Below are positions 38,003 to 49,813 of a DNA stretch of 64,000 nt, in pieces. Under the pieces are notes generated by a model. That model was given only the letters and a program-made list of their open reading frames with translations, did not search any database and was not told the DNA's origin. The translations under genes were made by a program, and so were the position numbers. Within the stretch, counting starts at the first letter, position 1. Each line of letters opens with the position of its first letter. This stretch comes from Progne subis subis (Eukaryota > Chordata > Aves > Passeriformes > Hirundinidae), in contig JAKJHU010000024.1 in NCBI GenBank assembly GCA_022316685.1, forward strand, positions 8,898,943 to 8,962,942. The letters are read 5' to 3'.

Positions 38003-38170
38003 AAGGTGGATGACTCCCTTCAATGTGTTTTCAATTGCAGATCATGGCACTTTCATCCAACAATTTTGAAGAGATAACTTTTAATTACAGTAATAAGAAC
38101 CACATGGGCAATGATTGATGCAAACCTGATGTGTTCTCTTACTTTATTAATCTTTTTAATTAGAGACAAA
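38003..38170. promoter_or_regulatory. Candidate homeodomain-rich noncoding element
   Basis: AT-rich, non-repetitive DNA containing TGATTGATG (38112-38120, PBX/HOX-type), an adjacent TGCAAAC, and TTATTAATC / TTTAATTAGAG around 38144-38163 with several TAAT cores. Suggestive of a developmental enhancer; not testable without alignment. Confidence 0.22.
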
Positions 38171-39357
38171 AGAAAGCTTTATCTTTTGAGAAGAAGAGAT
38201 GAGTTGTGATGTTCTGTTGCACTTTTGTAACTTAAAATAATTTGGTTGCTTTCCAGAAGTTTTTTGCTTGGATGGAAAAGGCAAGAGGAATTTGCACATT
38301 TGCTCTTCCAGTTTGCTTACCTTCAGCACTGTGTGGTGCCCCATATGGCACCAGGCTGTTGAAGATTATGGAACTCTTCTGTTAATTTTACTTCAGTTCT
38401 ACAAATTTCTTATAAGCAGAGTTTACAAACTCAATTAGAGAGCAAGAAAATGAGAGACAGTTAAACACCACCATACATCAGAGCAGTTGATTGCTAAAGG
38501 GTAGCTCGTATGAGATGTTGAGAAAGAACTGTGAGATATCTTGTTCTTTAACTCCCCTTAGCTTAAGGGGCAGAGACATCTTAGCACCTCTTAGGTCCAC
38601 TGTGGCTGTGGTTTGAAGCAGTTGTAGTTTAGAATGGTGTGAAAGACACAAACGAGATGATGTTGATTCAGGTGCTAATGCAGGTCTTTGAAAGAGACAC
38701 TGAATATTTTACCTGAACTGGTTTAAAGGATTCACTTGCCTTGGGCATATAGAAGGTAAGATTCAGTTCCCTCTCTGGCTTGAGATACTTTGCAAACTTA
38801 CAGGGAGAGTTTAGTTTGCATGTTTACCTGGAGTTTTTGCCATGCAAGTACTCTGAGTAAGATAAATCGCTGTGGTGGAAAAACAGTGCAGAGGCTTTTC
38901 CTACTTACTATTGTTCAAATTGTTTCATATTATCTAATGTCAATAGTGTACCAAGTGAGTTACTAAGAAGTAAAGGCAAGGTTTCTGCTCTAGAAGGTTC
39001 ATGTTCTAACTAAAAATATGACAGCTCAGGACTTTATAGAGAGGCATGAAGACAATGAAATTTCTGGACAGGAAGGGAACAGAAAACTTGTGCACATTGG
39101 ATGTCAAAGGCAAAGCCAGTCTGTGATACCTATATTTTGTGGTTTGGATAAGAAACCTGTAAATTAACCTGTATCAGCACAGGAATGGGTGACACTTCAC
39201 AAAATGTTCAGCAAACTAACAACAAACGAACAGCTCATGCTTTTGGAGACCTAAAGTAAACTTCCTGCACCACTTCAGCAGTAGCATATAAATCGCACAG
39301 ATTCCAGCCAGTACTGTGGCTTGGTAGTCTGAGCTCACATGTTAGGATGCTGACTTT
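38171..39357. other. No recognisable gene or repeat
   Basis: A minus-strand donor-like site (TGAAG|GTAAGCA) lies at about 38318, but no convincing acceptor pairs with it. Nothing else is recognised. Confidence 0.4.
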
Positions 39358-39412
39358 GGGCCTGATCCAAACGCCTTTGAAGTCAGTAGAAGGCTTTCAA
39401 CATCAGTGGGTG
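39358..39412. repeat. Ancient palindromic sauropsid repeat, fragment
   Basis: GGGCCTGATCCAAACGCC then TTTGAAGTCAGTAGAAGG matches the first arm and part of the centre of the reptile/bird repeat whose arms read GGGCCTGATCCAAAGCCC. The second arm is not recognisable. Old and truncated. Confidence 0.55.
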
Positions 39413-41166
39413 AACTGCAGAGGTGTTTTGCGGTACTTTCTTGTGCCAGCCAATTTAGAAATGTCAGTGGGGACGGAGAAGGGGAGAAGTTCAGTTTCCT
39501 GTATCAACTAAAGGATGGTAGAAGGAATTAATTTTTTAATTGTTACTATTTTTAAGAAACATTTGCCAAAATATGTGCCTGTCACCACATAAAATGGACC
39601 GGGTTTGTAATAGGTGATGGTAATGGCAAGAGAATGTCAGTCTGTTAGAGTGGCCTTACTTTGTGAATCTTTATTTGTGTGGTAGGAGTTGGTGCACAGC
39701 TCACCATTTATATACATGTTGAGTTAGATATGGTCTGTTTTAAAGCCATTCCAGACTAGCACTCAGTGCCAGTCAAACTGTGACCTTGTCTGCAAATCAG
39801 TTCCCCATGATTGCTTAAGTGGCAATACTTGACCGCAGAACTGGAAACGTTAGGCCTAAAAAGAAAAAAAATAGGCTTGCATTACACGTACTAAGGAAAT
39901 AGTTGTTTCAGCCAAGCCCACTTATCCATCCTAGGTCTGGAGACACAGTACCTCTGTAGAATCCCACTCTTACATAGCAGGAGTGGCCGGAGGGAGTTGA
40001 AGTGCTAAGAAAGCCTTCATTTGTTTCAAACTGTCACACTCAGTATGAGGATGTATGGTGAAAGCACAGAAGAAAATATTGCATTTTGGGGTTCCTAGAA
40101 AGGTGTGCTGGCATATATTCCTTCACGCGTTTGTCATATTTAAATTATCAAGCAATTGAATTTAGTATTAATGACCATGAATTAACCATCTGTCAAAGAT
40201 AAGGAATATTTACTTTAACCTTCAGGCTGCCATACATGCCTTTAAATGGTGCCCACAGCATTCCTTTGGTTGCCAAAGTGGAAGTGTGGCAGTAGACCAA
40301 AAGTTAACATGGAGGGGTGGCGGTACATTCCCTTCCACTTTCTAGAAATAATTATCATTTTGCTCATTTGTATCAGCCAAACTTTAGCAATGCCAGAATT
40401 GTTTCTGCAGATTGTTTTGATTTTCAAAGATAATTACTGCTTCATGGTGCAAGTACATTTCAGTTTTAAAGACTTGGGATCTTTTAAAATTATCTTTAAT
40501 GTTACCTGAGAAGAGATGTACTTAAAACTGAAAACTTTTAGATTTTCTACTTAAATTGCCCTCCATACTCCAATCCATCTTCTAAATGAGGCCGTGTATA
40601 TCTTTAAAAATGTTGTACTACTGTATCTTCAGAGTTCAGAGTAGTTCAGAGGCCATTTGCCAAACTTACTTCCTTGCTGTGTACTTCACCCATAAAAAAA
40701 AAGATTAAATACTCAACATCCAGACCAAAGCTTATAAAGAAATAAATGTAACAACTAATTTAGAAAGTTAGCAGGCTTACTGGTGGACATCTGTGTAGTG
40801 GGGTTACTTTGGTTTGTTTTTCCCGCCTTGGCTTGAACTGGTTTCTGAGGTCTGTTCTTCCCCAGATGATGAGTCTCTATTCGTTTTTCTATAAGTATTT
40901 GTTTAAAATTACAATGACAGTCCCATTTATTCAATTTTGAAAACTGACTCATATTATCATATTATATGAATGTAGGCCTATTTAAAAAATATATATGTAA
41001 TGATTTGGGGCAAGATTTTCAATCAAACCTATCCATTTGTTTGCTGAGACTTTATTGAGAAAGCCTTCATGAAGACTTTCAGTAGTCTAGGAAATTGATG
41101 CCTGTAGAATATTAGAAAATGCAACTTATCCCTGGATAGTTTAGTTTGAGGGTGGGTTTTTTGTGG
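39413..41166. other. No recognisable gene or repeat
   Basis: Unique-looking AT-rich DNA. Short open frames on both strands at 40242-40509 overlap each other and have no domain. Confidence 0.45.
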
Positions 41167-41205
41167 GTTCGTTTTGTTTGTTTGTTTGTTTTTCTTTTCT
41201 TTTAA
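41167..41205 (+). repeat. TTTG-type simple repeat
   Basis: Several tandem TTTG units (GTTTTGTTTGTTTGTTTG) grading into a T/C tract. Low-complexity DNA, no function inferred. Confidence 0.8.
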
Positions 41206-43176
41206 AAATGCTTCTTTCCCTGCCCCCTTTCTCCTTTTCAGTCTTTTCTGATGATTTTAAGTTCTCCTAACTGGTCCACTTTGACCTTATAACTCATAGA
41301 AACATCCATATGGAAAACATCAAGATGCTTAATGACTTTCATGATTTCTTTAGGAGAGGAAGAGGGAGCAGGGGAAACAAAGGTCATTGATCATACAGTA
41401 AACTCATTGGTATAACTGAAGTGATCAGTCTTCTCACCTGTCTCTCACGCAGCTGCCTCCTTGCTGCTTGGGAGTTAATAGCTGATGGTACTGAGGAGAA
41501 GGCTCCCTCATCCCTTGCCAGGGGCTGTGAAAAGCTGAGCAGCTAAACGGCTGCTGATAGTTTCACCAACTTGAAGAATTTTTGTAGCTCTCCAGTTCCA
41601 TGCATCATCTTTGTAAGAATCACCTCCTGTCTGTTTGGAGCAGTTTCATGTCCCTTCTGCACAGTCTGGACTGATGATCTAAGCCCAGGCAGCTAGCAAT
41701 AACTTGCAGTACTTTCTTGTTCCATAATGAGATATTGTAAATGTGCTGTCATCTGCATTTTGCAGTCTTCTCTGTGGCTATCCAGAACTACCCTCAGACT
41801 GACATCAGGCTTTCCCTATTTCCCCTTTATTAGGCTTCTAATATCTGGAAAAAATTCTGAAATGGAAAGGAATACAGGCAACACAAAAAGAAATGGAACT
41901 TTTCAATATCAGCTGAAGTGATCATATGGTATGAGGTATGTTTTCAAAAGGTTTCCCTTATTTGTTTCATGAAGAGTCACATTCCATGGGTGGTTAATTT
42001 GGGCCACACTATCTTATATTTCAACAATAGTTTGTGCTAATATTGAAGTATGTATCTTTGTCCTGCAAAATATTGTACAATGCCGTCCTTTAAACAGTCT
42101 CTTATCTTGCAGTTTTAGCTTCCCCCCCTCCCCCCTTGAAATGTAGGTGGTCACCCAAAGTAAACAGAATTCCTTCTACTCCCTCCACATCTGCTATGTG
42201 TTATCTGGCACTCACCTCTGACCCTGATATTCATCATAAGAATAAGAATTGCATCCTATTCAGCTGCTTGTGTGCACTTTAACTCCAGTGATCACTGGCT
42301 GTTGAAATAGTATGTGCTGGGAGGAGAAATTGCTGAGACATCATCAGGGTTCAAACTGGACTCTCTGCTTTCTTGTACACTTTTGGGTAATTAAACAGAA
42401 GTCTAGGGATAAGGAGGTCAGCACAGTATACCAGGGGACAAAACTTGGTATAATTCAGGATTGTAGTGGCTAGTGGATGTAACAAAACAAGTTCAATGCT
42501 AACTCTTAATGAGAAGGACTTTTGAGTTCTGTTTGTAAGCTGCTGTATCAAATGATACTATGCATCTGCATAGAGAGAAGAGACAGTATCCTCTATGGAA
42601 GCAGTAAGTTTAAAAGTATGTTTGTCATGCAAACAACAGTTAGTGATCCTTCTTCCTTTCATTTAATAACACCACCCTCCACGACCTGGTGGTATCATTC
42701 AGGAAACAAAGTAACTTTTGTTGTGAGTAACAGTTTTAAGATCTGGTCTTATATGTGAAGATCTGTATGTTAGGATGAGCAAAGATCTGGTCTCTTCCAC
42801 CCCACTAAACAGAGCCCATCTGAGATTTTCCTTTTTTCACAAGGATGAACAGAATTACGTTTTGGATACTGTAGTCAAGAAATAGAACTGCCAATTAGCT
42901 TGCCAAGGGTGAATCAATTAGAACTTTGGGAAATTTATCAGTTCTTTGATTACTAAAGACTTTCTGCTACTAGCTGTCCTCCTTCATGACAGAGGTGTGA
43001 AGGAGGAACCCTCTGCTGGCCCCTAATCTTCAAACTCATATCTTCAACTGAATTATGATGATAGTCATAAAGCAGTGTGAGCTCAATGTGAATTTGGCCT
43101 GTGGCGTAAATTGCAAAAATCTCGAGGGCTTTTAGCTGCCAAGTTTATCTCCCTCTCTTCGGCAACCCACCCCATC
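41206..43176. other. No recognisable gene or repeat
   Basis: Unique-looking DNA. A C-rich patch (seven C, T, six C) lies at 42122-42135. Nothing else is recognised. Confidence 0.45.
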
Positions 43177-43210
43177 CCCAATCCTTCTGATTTTCAGAAA
43201 AAGGATTGGG
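43177..43210. repeat. Imperfect hairpin with 10-bp perfect outer stem
   Basis: CCCAATCCTT pairs perfectly with AAGGATTGGG. After a 3-base bulge (AAA on the right side), the inner CTGA pairs with TCAG around a TTT loop. At 34 nt it is too short for a typical microRNA precursor unless the flanks also pair, which I could not find. Confidence 0.6.
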
Positions 43211-46169
43211 AAACCAATGGTGTTGTGAGACCAATGTGGTTTATCAACTGCCACTCCTACCCTTTGGTGCTACAAGCCTCAACACTGCTTACCGAAAAAC
43301 AAATCCATGACCTCCTTGTACCCACACTTTGAGGTGATCTCTGTCAGTCCAGCAAAAGCTGTTCTTGCATGTGCACTTCTAGTCAGAAGGCCATCATGTG
43401 GATTACAAGCACCTGGTAGTGCTCAGTTGTACATAACGATTATCAGAATATGAATAGATTTATTTTTTTCCTTTTAAATTGTTTATACTTCTTCACTTGC
43501 CAAGTTTGTTTCCTTGAGCATGTCTGTTTTTATATTTAGCAAAATTAACAAGGGATTAAATAGGTGCTGAGGATGTTGATTATGTAATTATATGAGCAAA
43601 GACATACTGTGTAATGGGCAGAGAAGAAAAATGACAAAGACCTTACATGAGGACATTGAATCCCATGTTAGGATTTTTGACTACGGTTCTTATTTTTACT
43701 GTTGCCAGTGGTCACTGGTGACCTCAGATGTAAAGGTGAAGAGTTTTATTTCTTGTTTGCATTTGTTTAAGCATACATGTGCATCTGCTATACAGTCACA
43801 TTAGTTGTGGGGGGCTTATCAGATGCAGGTTAAAATATGGGAGGCAGGATTCTCATCCAGGAAATCATGTGTTTGAAAAAAACTGTAAAATGAAATGAAA
43901 AGGATCGTATTAACCTTAGTGGTACCTATGTGGTTTCAGTTTGTGCATTGTTAAAAATCATGCAGTGTCCGTTGGTGCCCTTTGCATCTTGTTTGTTTTA
44001 ATAAAGATGACTAGTTAGTTTGAAAGGTAATTCTCTATTGGAATTGACTTCTGATCACCCTATCACTTCACAATTCTTTATACATCAGGAACACTTGAAA
44101 GTATGTGCACATGTTTGTGGCAAATTTTCTTTTCCTCCAGAGAGATTCAATTATTTATGCTAGAATTATTCTTATTGTGAGTTATTTTTATAATTGAATC
44201 AAAGCTGTGTAGGCTGATACAGCCCCAAGTTACTGTTGTGATCTGAAAAATCCTCAAAATAGCTGAATAGAATAACTTTGTCACTTGTTTGTCATACCAG
44301 TTATGACAATGGGTCATTTCATGGATGTCTAAAATGATCTTTAGCCACATTTTATGAAGCCAGAACTGTAATCCAATAACAATTTTCTGGCTAAGTGGTT
44401 CTCAGTTGCCACTGGGGACTATCTGCATCATTGTTGATGCTCTTAAAATGACTTTAAGTTAAAAGGACACAAATTTCATATTTCTTTCCTTATTTTCTTG
44501 AGAGTAGTCTAAGAAAATAATATTTTAAATAATTGCATTCTGGTTCCTGAGGGATATCAGCATAATTGCATTGAGGATACCTTTATTTTTTTATGCATTT
44601 ATTTATTAACAAAGAACTACATTCCATCTGTAAACCAAATGATTGGTCCACTGGCACAAAACAATAAAGTATGTAACCTCTGGTTCATTAAATTGGAATA
44701 TAGGGATTGAATTACTAATTTGTGTTGGTTTGAATTTCATGTTATAAATTATAAGATTCTAAGGAGTAAGGGAAAAAATTTTCCCATGATGTAGGCTACC
44801 TATAGTTTCAGCCAGGAAAAATTGTACAAGACACATCAAAGGTGAAGAAAGGAGAGGTACTGAAAACCAAGACTGGCATGGTTCATCTGGGGCTTTGGTG
44901 AGCACTTCACAGAAGACACAACTGAAAAAGCCCCCAAAACAAACTAAAAAAGCACAAACCCTTATTTAAACTGAGAATATTCTGTAGGGGTCACTTTTAA
45001 ATATGGATAGTGTGAAATTCTGGTTTGGTTTCTGAAACACTGCCATGTGGAGGTCAGGTAGCAAAAGAAATGAACAATGAGAAAGAAGGATCTTCATAAA
45101 CCTTTAGTGGTTTCATTTAATTTCTGTGTTGTCTCTCCTGCAATCCACTCTAGTGGTTTATTCACTGTAATCTTGAATTCAAAACTTTCTTACAAATTTC
45201 AATCTGCTATTAAGTTCACTCTATTCTGATCATTTTAGTTTGATTTCTGTGTTTAACAGTCTCTGGAGCCGTGTGTAGAAGCAAATATAAAACCCATTTA
45301 AGACAATATGTTCTCTCCATTGTCATTGTGTTGACTGGATTCCTACTGGGACCTAGTCCTCTGATATCACAGTTGAAGTATGAACTGGCTCTTATTTCAG
45401 CCCATAAGACCACAGACAAGTCACTTTCTGTGAACAGTGTGTGCCTCAGTGTTACACCTCTTCAAAAGTTGCATTTGTTTCCTTCTTGAGTAACACAAAG
45501 TGTTTCACAAAGACTGCCCTCAGATTTTTGGGGGAAATATTAGCTCAGCTTTCCCTTTCTTACAAAGAAGGGTAATCTAACCCACCTGTATGACAATCTG
45601 TCATGAATATTTAGGAACTGAAAATTGATTTAATGAATTTGACGTGATGTGATGTTTCCAGAATTTAGCAGTGGAGCCACACTTACTAGGAATTTAAACT
45701 GCCTCCCTTCTTCTCCACTCTGGGCTTTTGTTTGGAAACTGGATAGGCACAGTAGGGTGTTTGTCTCTATTCTGTACCAAATCTCACTTTTTACTGTGTT
45801 TTAAGGAAGCCACTACTGGAAGTAGTTTAATCCATCTATGAAATAGCATGTGACTTGCTTGTTTCACAGTCTTTTTCAGGTGGAAGATGCCATTATGATG
45901 GGGCAGTTTGCCATGAAATGAAGTGTAGGCTCTCTCTGAAGGAAACGTAGCAGTTATTTGATTACTCATTAACATACTTTGAATCACATTTTGATACACA
46001 AAACGAAAGACCAAGGTTCTTCCAGGTTAAAATTTGCACTTCCTTCCTGTAGAGGAGATTTCAGTCTCTTCTGACCAAAGGAGAGGCCTGCTTCTCTCCA
46101 CCCCGGAGTCAGACAGGTGAGGGCTACGATCCCTCAGGCGAGTCAGCAGCAATTGAGGCTCTCAGGTCA
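43211..46169. other. No firm feature; possible MIR remnant
   Basis: No genes. At 45405-45460 the plus strand (GACCACAGACAAGTCACTTT, later TGTGCCTCAG) resembles the core of a MIR SINE, but the right half is not convincing. The remainder is unique-looking. Confidence 0.35.
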
Positions 46170-46435
46170 AAGCAAGGCCAGCTTGGATCAGGTTCCTCAG
46201 CTCTGGTCCTGTCAAGTTTTGGACATCTCCAGTGGCAGGGATTGTGCAGTATCTCTGCCCTACATTTTAGTTTTTTACTGTCCTAAAGATGATATTTTTC
46301 CCCCTTTAAAAATATTTAATTACAATATTCCTTGTTGTAACTTGGTGTCCATAATTTCCCATCCTGTCGCTGATGCAACCCTTGACTGAGATTGGTGCTC
46401 TCTTTCTCTCTCTCCCTTCCCTTCTCCACCACTCT
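46170..46435 (-). mobile_element. Diverged CR1 LINE 3' fragment
   Basis: The plus strand reads as antisense CR1: GATCAGGTTCCTCAG, GGACATCTCCAGTGGCAGGG, then CTTGTTGTAACTTGGTGTCC and CCCATCCTGTCGCTG, in family order and spacing. Substitutions and the absence of the simple terminal repeat make it an old, truncated copy. Confidence 0.65.
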
Positions 46436-47172
46436 CCTACTTCAGACTGTGTTTGAGACCAGCCAAAGTTGCCTTCATTTTGCTGAACCTCTGCTGTCTT
46501 GCAGAGCTTCATAATTTCAAGAAATTGTGTTCTGCCTTTTGTAGCTGGACCTTTATTGAACCTCATTGAAACTTGATTGATAAACAAATTCTTATACTCT
46601 TGTGTAAGAATCAAGTTTTCTATTTCAGAGTTTGAAGTGTGGCCACTTTTGGGGTCTGTAAAGTTTATAATCTGGATTTGATAACCATACTATTGAAAAC
46701 TGGTTTATGAAGGGCAGGCCTTTGCAATTCATACTTTTGTTAAAAAAAGAATGTCATTTTGAGTGCATTATCTCACTGAAACTGTGTATATTTCCCTTGA
46801 GGCAATGGCTGAACACCATGAACCTTGATTTTTTCCAAAGGCTCAGGGAGGCCCAGGCATCCTGGGCTCTAGTTTATGCTGATTGTCCATAACGTACTTG
46901 TAGTCTATCTTTCTATACTTCATTGACTCACAGTATATAAGCATTTGCATAATATGAAAACTCTAAAGGGAAGAAAGGTGCCAATTATCAAATATAAAAT
47001 AGATTTCAGAATGCTCAGGTGTTCACTTTTCATTACAGATCTGGCCTTGCTATTCTTGAATCCTGCTGGGAGGATGATACTAGAAGGTTTTATAGGTACT
47101 TGGCTGGAAAAGATATGATTTACATAAGTTTAATTACTAACTATCTGTTTTGTTTGTATGTTTTTTTTCTAG
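46436..47172. other. No recognisable gene; intron-like flank
   Basis: Unique-looking DNA. Its right end carries the branch-point consensus TACTAAC (47135-47141) and a T-rich tract belonging to the exon-like segment at 47173. Confidence 0.4.
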
Positions 47173-47220
47173 AGTTCTTGAACAGGAGGTAATCTGACAC
47201 GAAGCTTATTTACAGCCTAG
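47173..47220 (+). other. Exon-like segment with near-consensus splice signals, 48 bp, noncoding
   Basis: A textbook branch point, TACTAAC, lies 32 bases from the acceptor (TTTTTTTTCTAG, AG at 47171-47172). The donor is CTAG|GTAAGTG (GT at 47221). All three frames contain a stop, so it could only be a 5'-UTR exon, an lncRNA exon, or a poison/cryptic exon. The splice signals are the best in the window. No transcript evidence is available from sequence alone. Confidence 0.35.
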
Positions 47221-49740
47221 GTAAGTGACACAACTGATTGTATGAATTTTTTTGACAGTATTTATTGAAGTGAAATTGGTGGTCTGCAGATCAGGAAAGC
47301 ACAGTGTAGGCTGTGCTGTAGAAGTACTAGGAAAATGAGAAATACAGATTTGGAGAATACAGCACATAGTAGTAAGTCATTCTAATGTTGACAGACCACT
47401 TCCAAGACATAAAAGTGTATTAGAAATGAGGCCTTTTCCAATATCAGCTCTTTCTTGAATCTCTTCATTGAAGCACAAGCTTCCAGGTCTGTAAGTCATT
47501 CTCATGTGCCAGATGGAGTTCAAGCTGTTGTTTCCTCAGCTACAGTTTTGTGTGTGAATTCCCTTCTCTCTTCTGTGGATATGTACACCCCTACAATCTC
47601 CAGTCAGCTGTCTCCTGCCATAGAGGAGTGTAAAATATATTTTCTTCCTCTGCCTTTAGAACAAATAAAGGGGTGGATTTAGTCTGTTGTTTTTAAGGGG
47701 TTGTTATTCTAATTTGGGAGTAATGAGACAAATCACTTGAAAAGTAAAGAGGTTGCATTTCCCTTTATTGTGTAATAGAAGCTATTTTTCTGAAGTATGC
47801 TACTGAATTGTGTACTTCAGAGGTGGCTCTGTGAAGAAATAAGTATCTGACCATGAGTTTGAGTTCATGTGAGACAATAAAAGTGAGTTGATCGAAAAAT
47901 ATGACCTGAGATATTTTCCTCTCACTGATTCTTGACAGCAGCATATTATCAGATTAAGAATATTTTCATGTCAGAGTAAATTACTGAAAATTCATACTGG
48001 ACTTTGTGCTCCAAGGAGCTTTTACTAACATCGCTCAGATGCAGCCCACCTGAGAGGACACTGTTACTAGCTGGTCATAATTATTTGTATTAATCTTCCT
48101 GTAAGTATCACATTCAAACCACAGTTCCCATTATCTTTTCCCATTCCTTACAACATCCTTCTTGTCCAACCAATTATCCGACTCCATTGCTACCTTGAAG
48201 TGGATTTGCTCTTTTCAGCTCCAGCACAGGCATTTGTGCATATGCAGCTCCTGGCTGTGTTCCATAGGCCTATATTCCAGATGCCTGTGAGGACCAAACA
48301 AAGCACTGCTGTCTATACCACAAAGTATATGAGAGTACATCGGGAAAAGGAAAATATCAGCTGCCTGATAACAAGGAGCTCATTCCTTGTGGATGAAGAA
48401 ATATTGTAAGGAATTGTGGCAGGAGGAGAAAGAATCTGTCCATTTTAAGTCACCTTTTTTTGTTTGTTGGTTTGTGTATTTTTACTTTGCCTTGACAAAG
48501 TAGGAGTTTTGAGCCTACTGCTGGGACATCAGTTGCTCCTTGTCTGAGGTATTGTATTTAATATTGTACTGTGGTATTGTGGACAGGCTGTGAGGGAGCT
48601 CTGTGTTAATTCAACTGCTGTGAATTCAGTTTTGTAGCCAGGTAAGGGAGCTTTCTTCTATCTCACATATTTTGCTTAGAGTGCTTTTGTTCTCCATGAT
48701 CTGTTGGTGACAGGATGGAGTTCAGTTTTGACAGAAGTTTAGGATGGGAGACTGTTTGTCAGCTAGGAGATCTGTGAACATTTGCTGTCCCTGAAACTGC
48801 CCCTGTGCTCTCTAATCTGCCTATGGGCAGCGTGTAACCGTGTGAGTCCCCCAGATCTGTGTGGACTCTGGGGGAGGTGGGGTGTTGGCCTCCAGAACAC
48901 TGTCACAGTGCCGTGTCAGGATATCTGATCTGTTAGGCTTCACACTTCCATTAATTCAGACAAGGTCCTCTTTTGGTCCTTACATGGTGTTGCATGACAG
49001 GTTTCAGGGCATCAGAATTATTACTCAGACAACTGGATTTGGTATCAAAATACAGGTGAAGCACATAAGACAGCTAAGGAGAAAAAGCAGAAGTATAGAG
49101 AGGACATTGCAAACGTTACTTTAAAATTTGGGGGAAATAATTTTCTAGACTGAGTAGCCAGCACTAGGGTAGGAAGGAGATGTAAGAAGTTGGACTTGAT
49201 ATACTCGTAAGAACCGTTCTTAAAAACTTCAAAGAACAAGTGATTTCTGCCATAGCACACCTAAACCAGATTGTTTTAGCACACCTAAGAAAAGACTGCA
49301 TCCTCTTTCATACTGCAAGTAACATAACAATATTCAGGATTTGTTTTTTTACCCCTGGGAATCTTAAACATAAAACACTGTTCCGCACACTTGATTTTTG
49401 TAAAGCTTGAATTTAGAAGGGAGTAGGGCACTGGATGTCCTTTTTTCTGTGTTGGTGTCGGGGGAGTGGCAGTTCTAGTTTTAGCTCCAGCTCCTTATAA
49501 ACCATACTAGCCTAATGCTGTTCAGCCAAAACCCAGCCATTGCATTGTACTTTTTAAGCAAATTGAACAAGTGGAAGTAAAGCAGACAATAACAGTTTTT
49601 TCTCACTCACACTTTTAGAAATGCAATTGATATCTTCACTGTTATAGTCAAGAATGGCAGCGCTGTGGTACTATCATTTCTATTAAATGGCACTGCTTTT
49701 GACTAACTGGCAGTAGGCTTTTTTTCTACTCACCATGCAG
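47221..49740. other. No firm feature
   Basis: Unique-looking DNA between two exon-like segments on the plus strand. Isolated donor-like sites occur near 48106 and 48643 without matching acceptors. No repeats are recognised. Confidence 0.4.
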
Positions 49741-49813
49741 TTTCATTCAGATAACTCCTCAGTCATCAAAGGCTCCTTCTTTGGTTGCACCATAATCATT
49801 GTGACAGTTTCAG
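49741..49813 (+). other. Exon-like segment, 73 bp, one open frame
   Basis: The acceptor CTTTTTTTCTACTCACCATGCAG ends at 49740, with TGACTAAC (49700-49707) as a branch point about 34 bases upstream. The donor is TTTCAG|GTAAGAG (GT at 49814). The first frame is open across the segment and gives a peptide with a short hydrophobic run (FFGCTIIIVTVS); the other two frames have stops. Not recognised as any known protein. Confidence 0.28.

Noticed and set aside
38318..38353. Small 35-bp minus-strand exon
   Set aside because: Donor is good (TGAAG|GTAAGCA) but the acceptor side lacks a pyrimidine tract and branch point.
45405..45460. Possible sense MIR core
   Set aside because: The core words fit but the right half does not follow the family; left as a low-confidence remark.
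49160..49215. CR1-like words (GTTGGACTTGATATACTC)
   Set aside because: Resembles the CR1 3' word order for about 18 bp only; no tail or upstream CR1 sequence.
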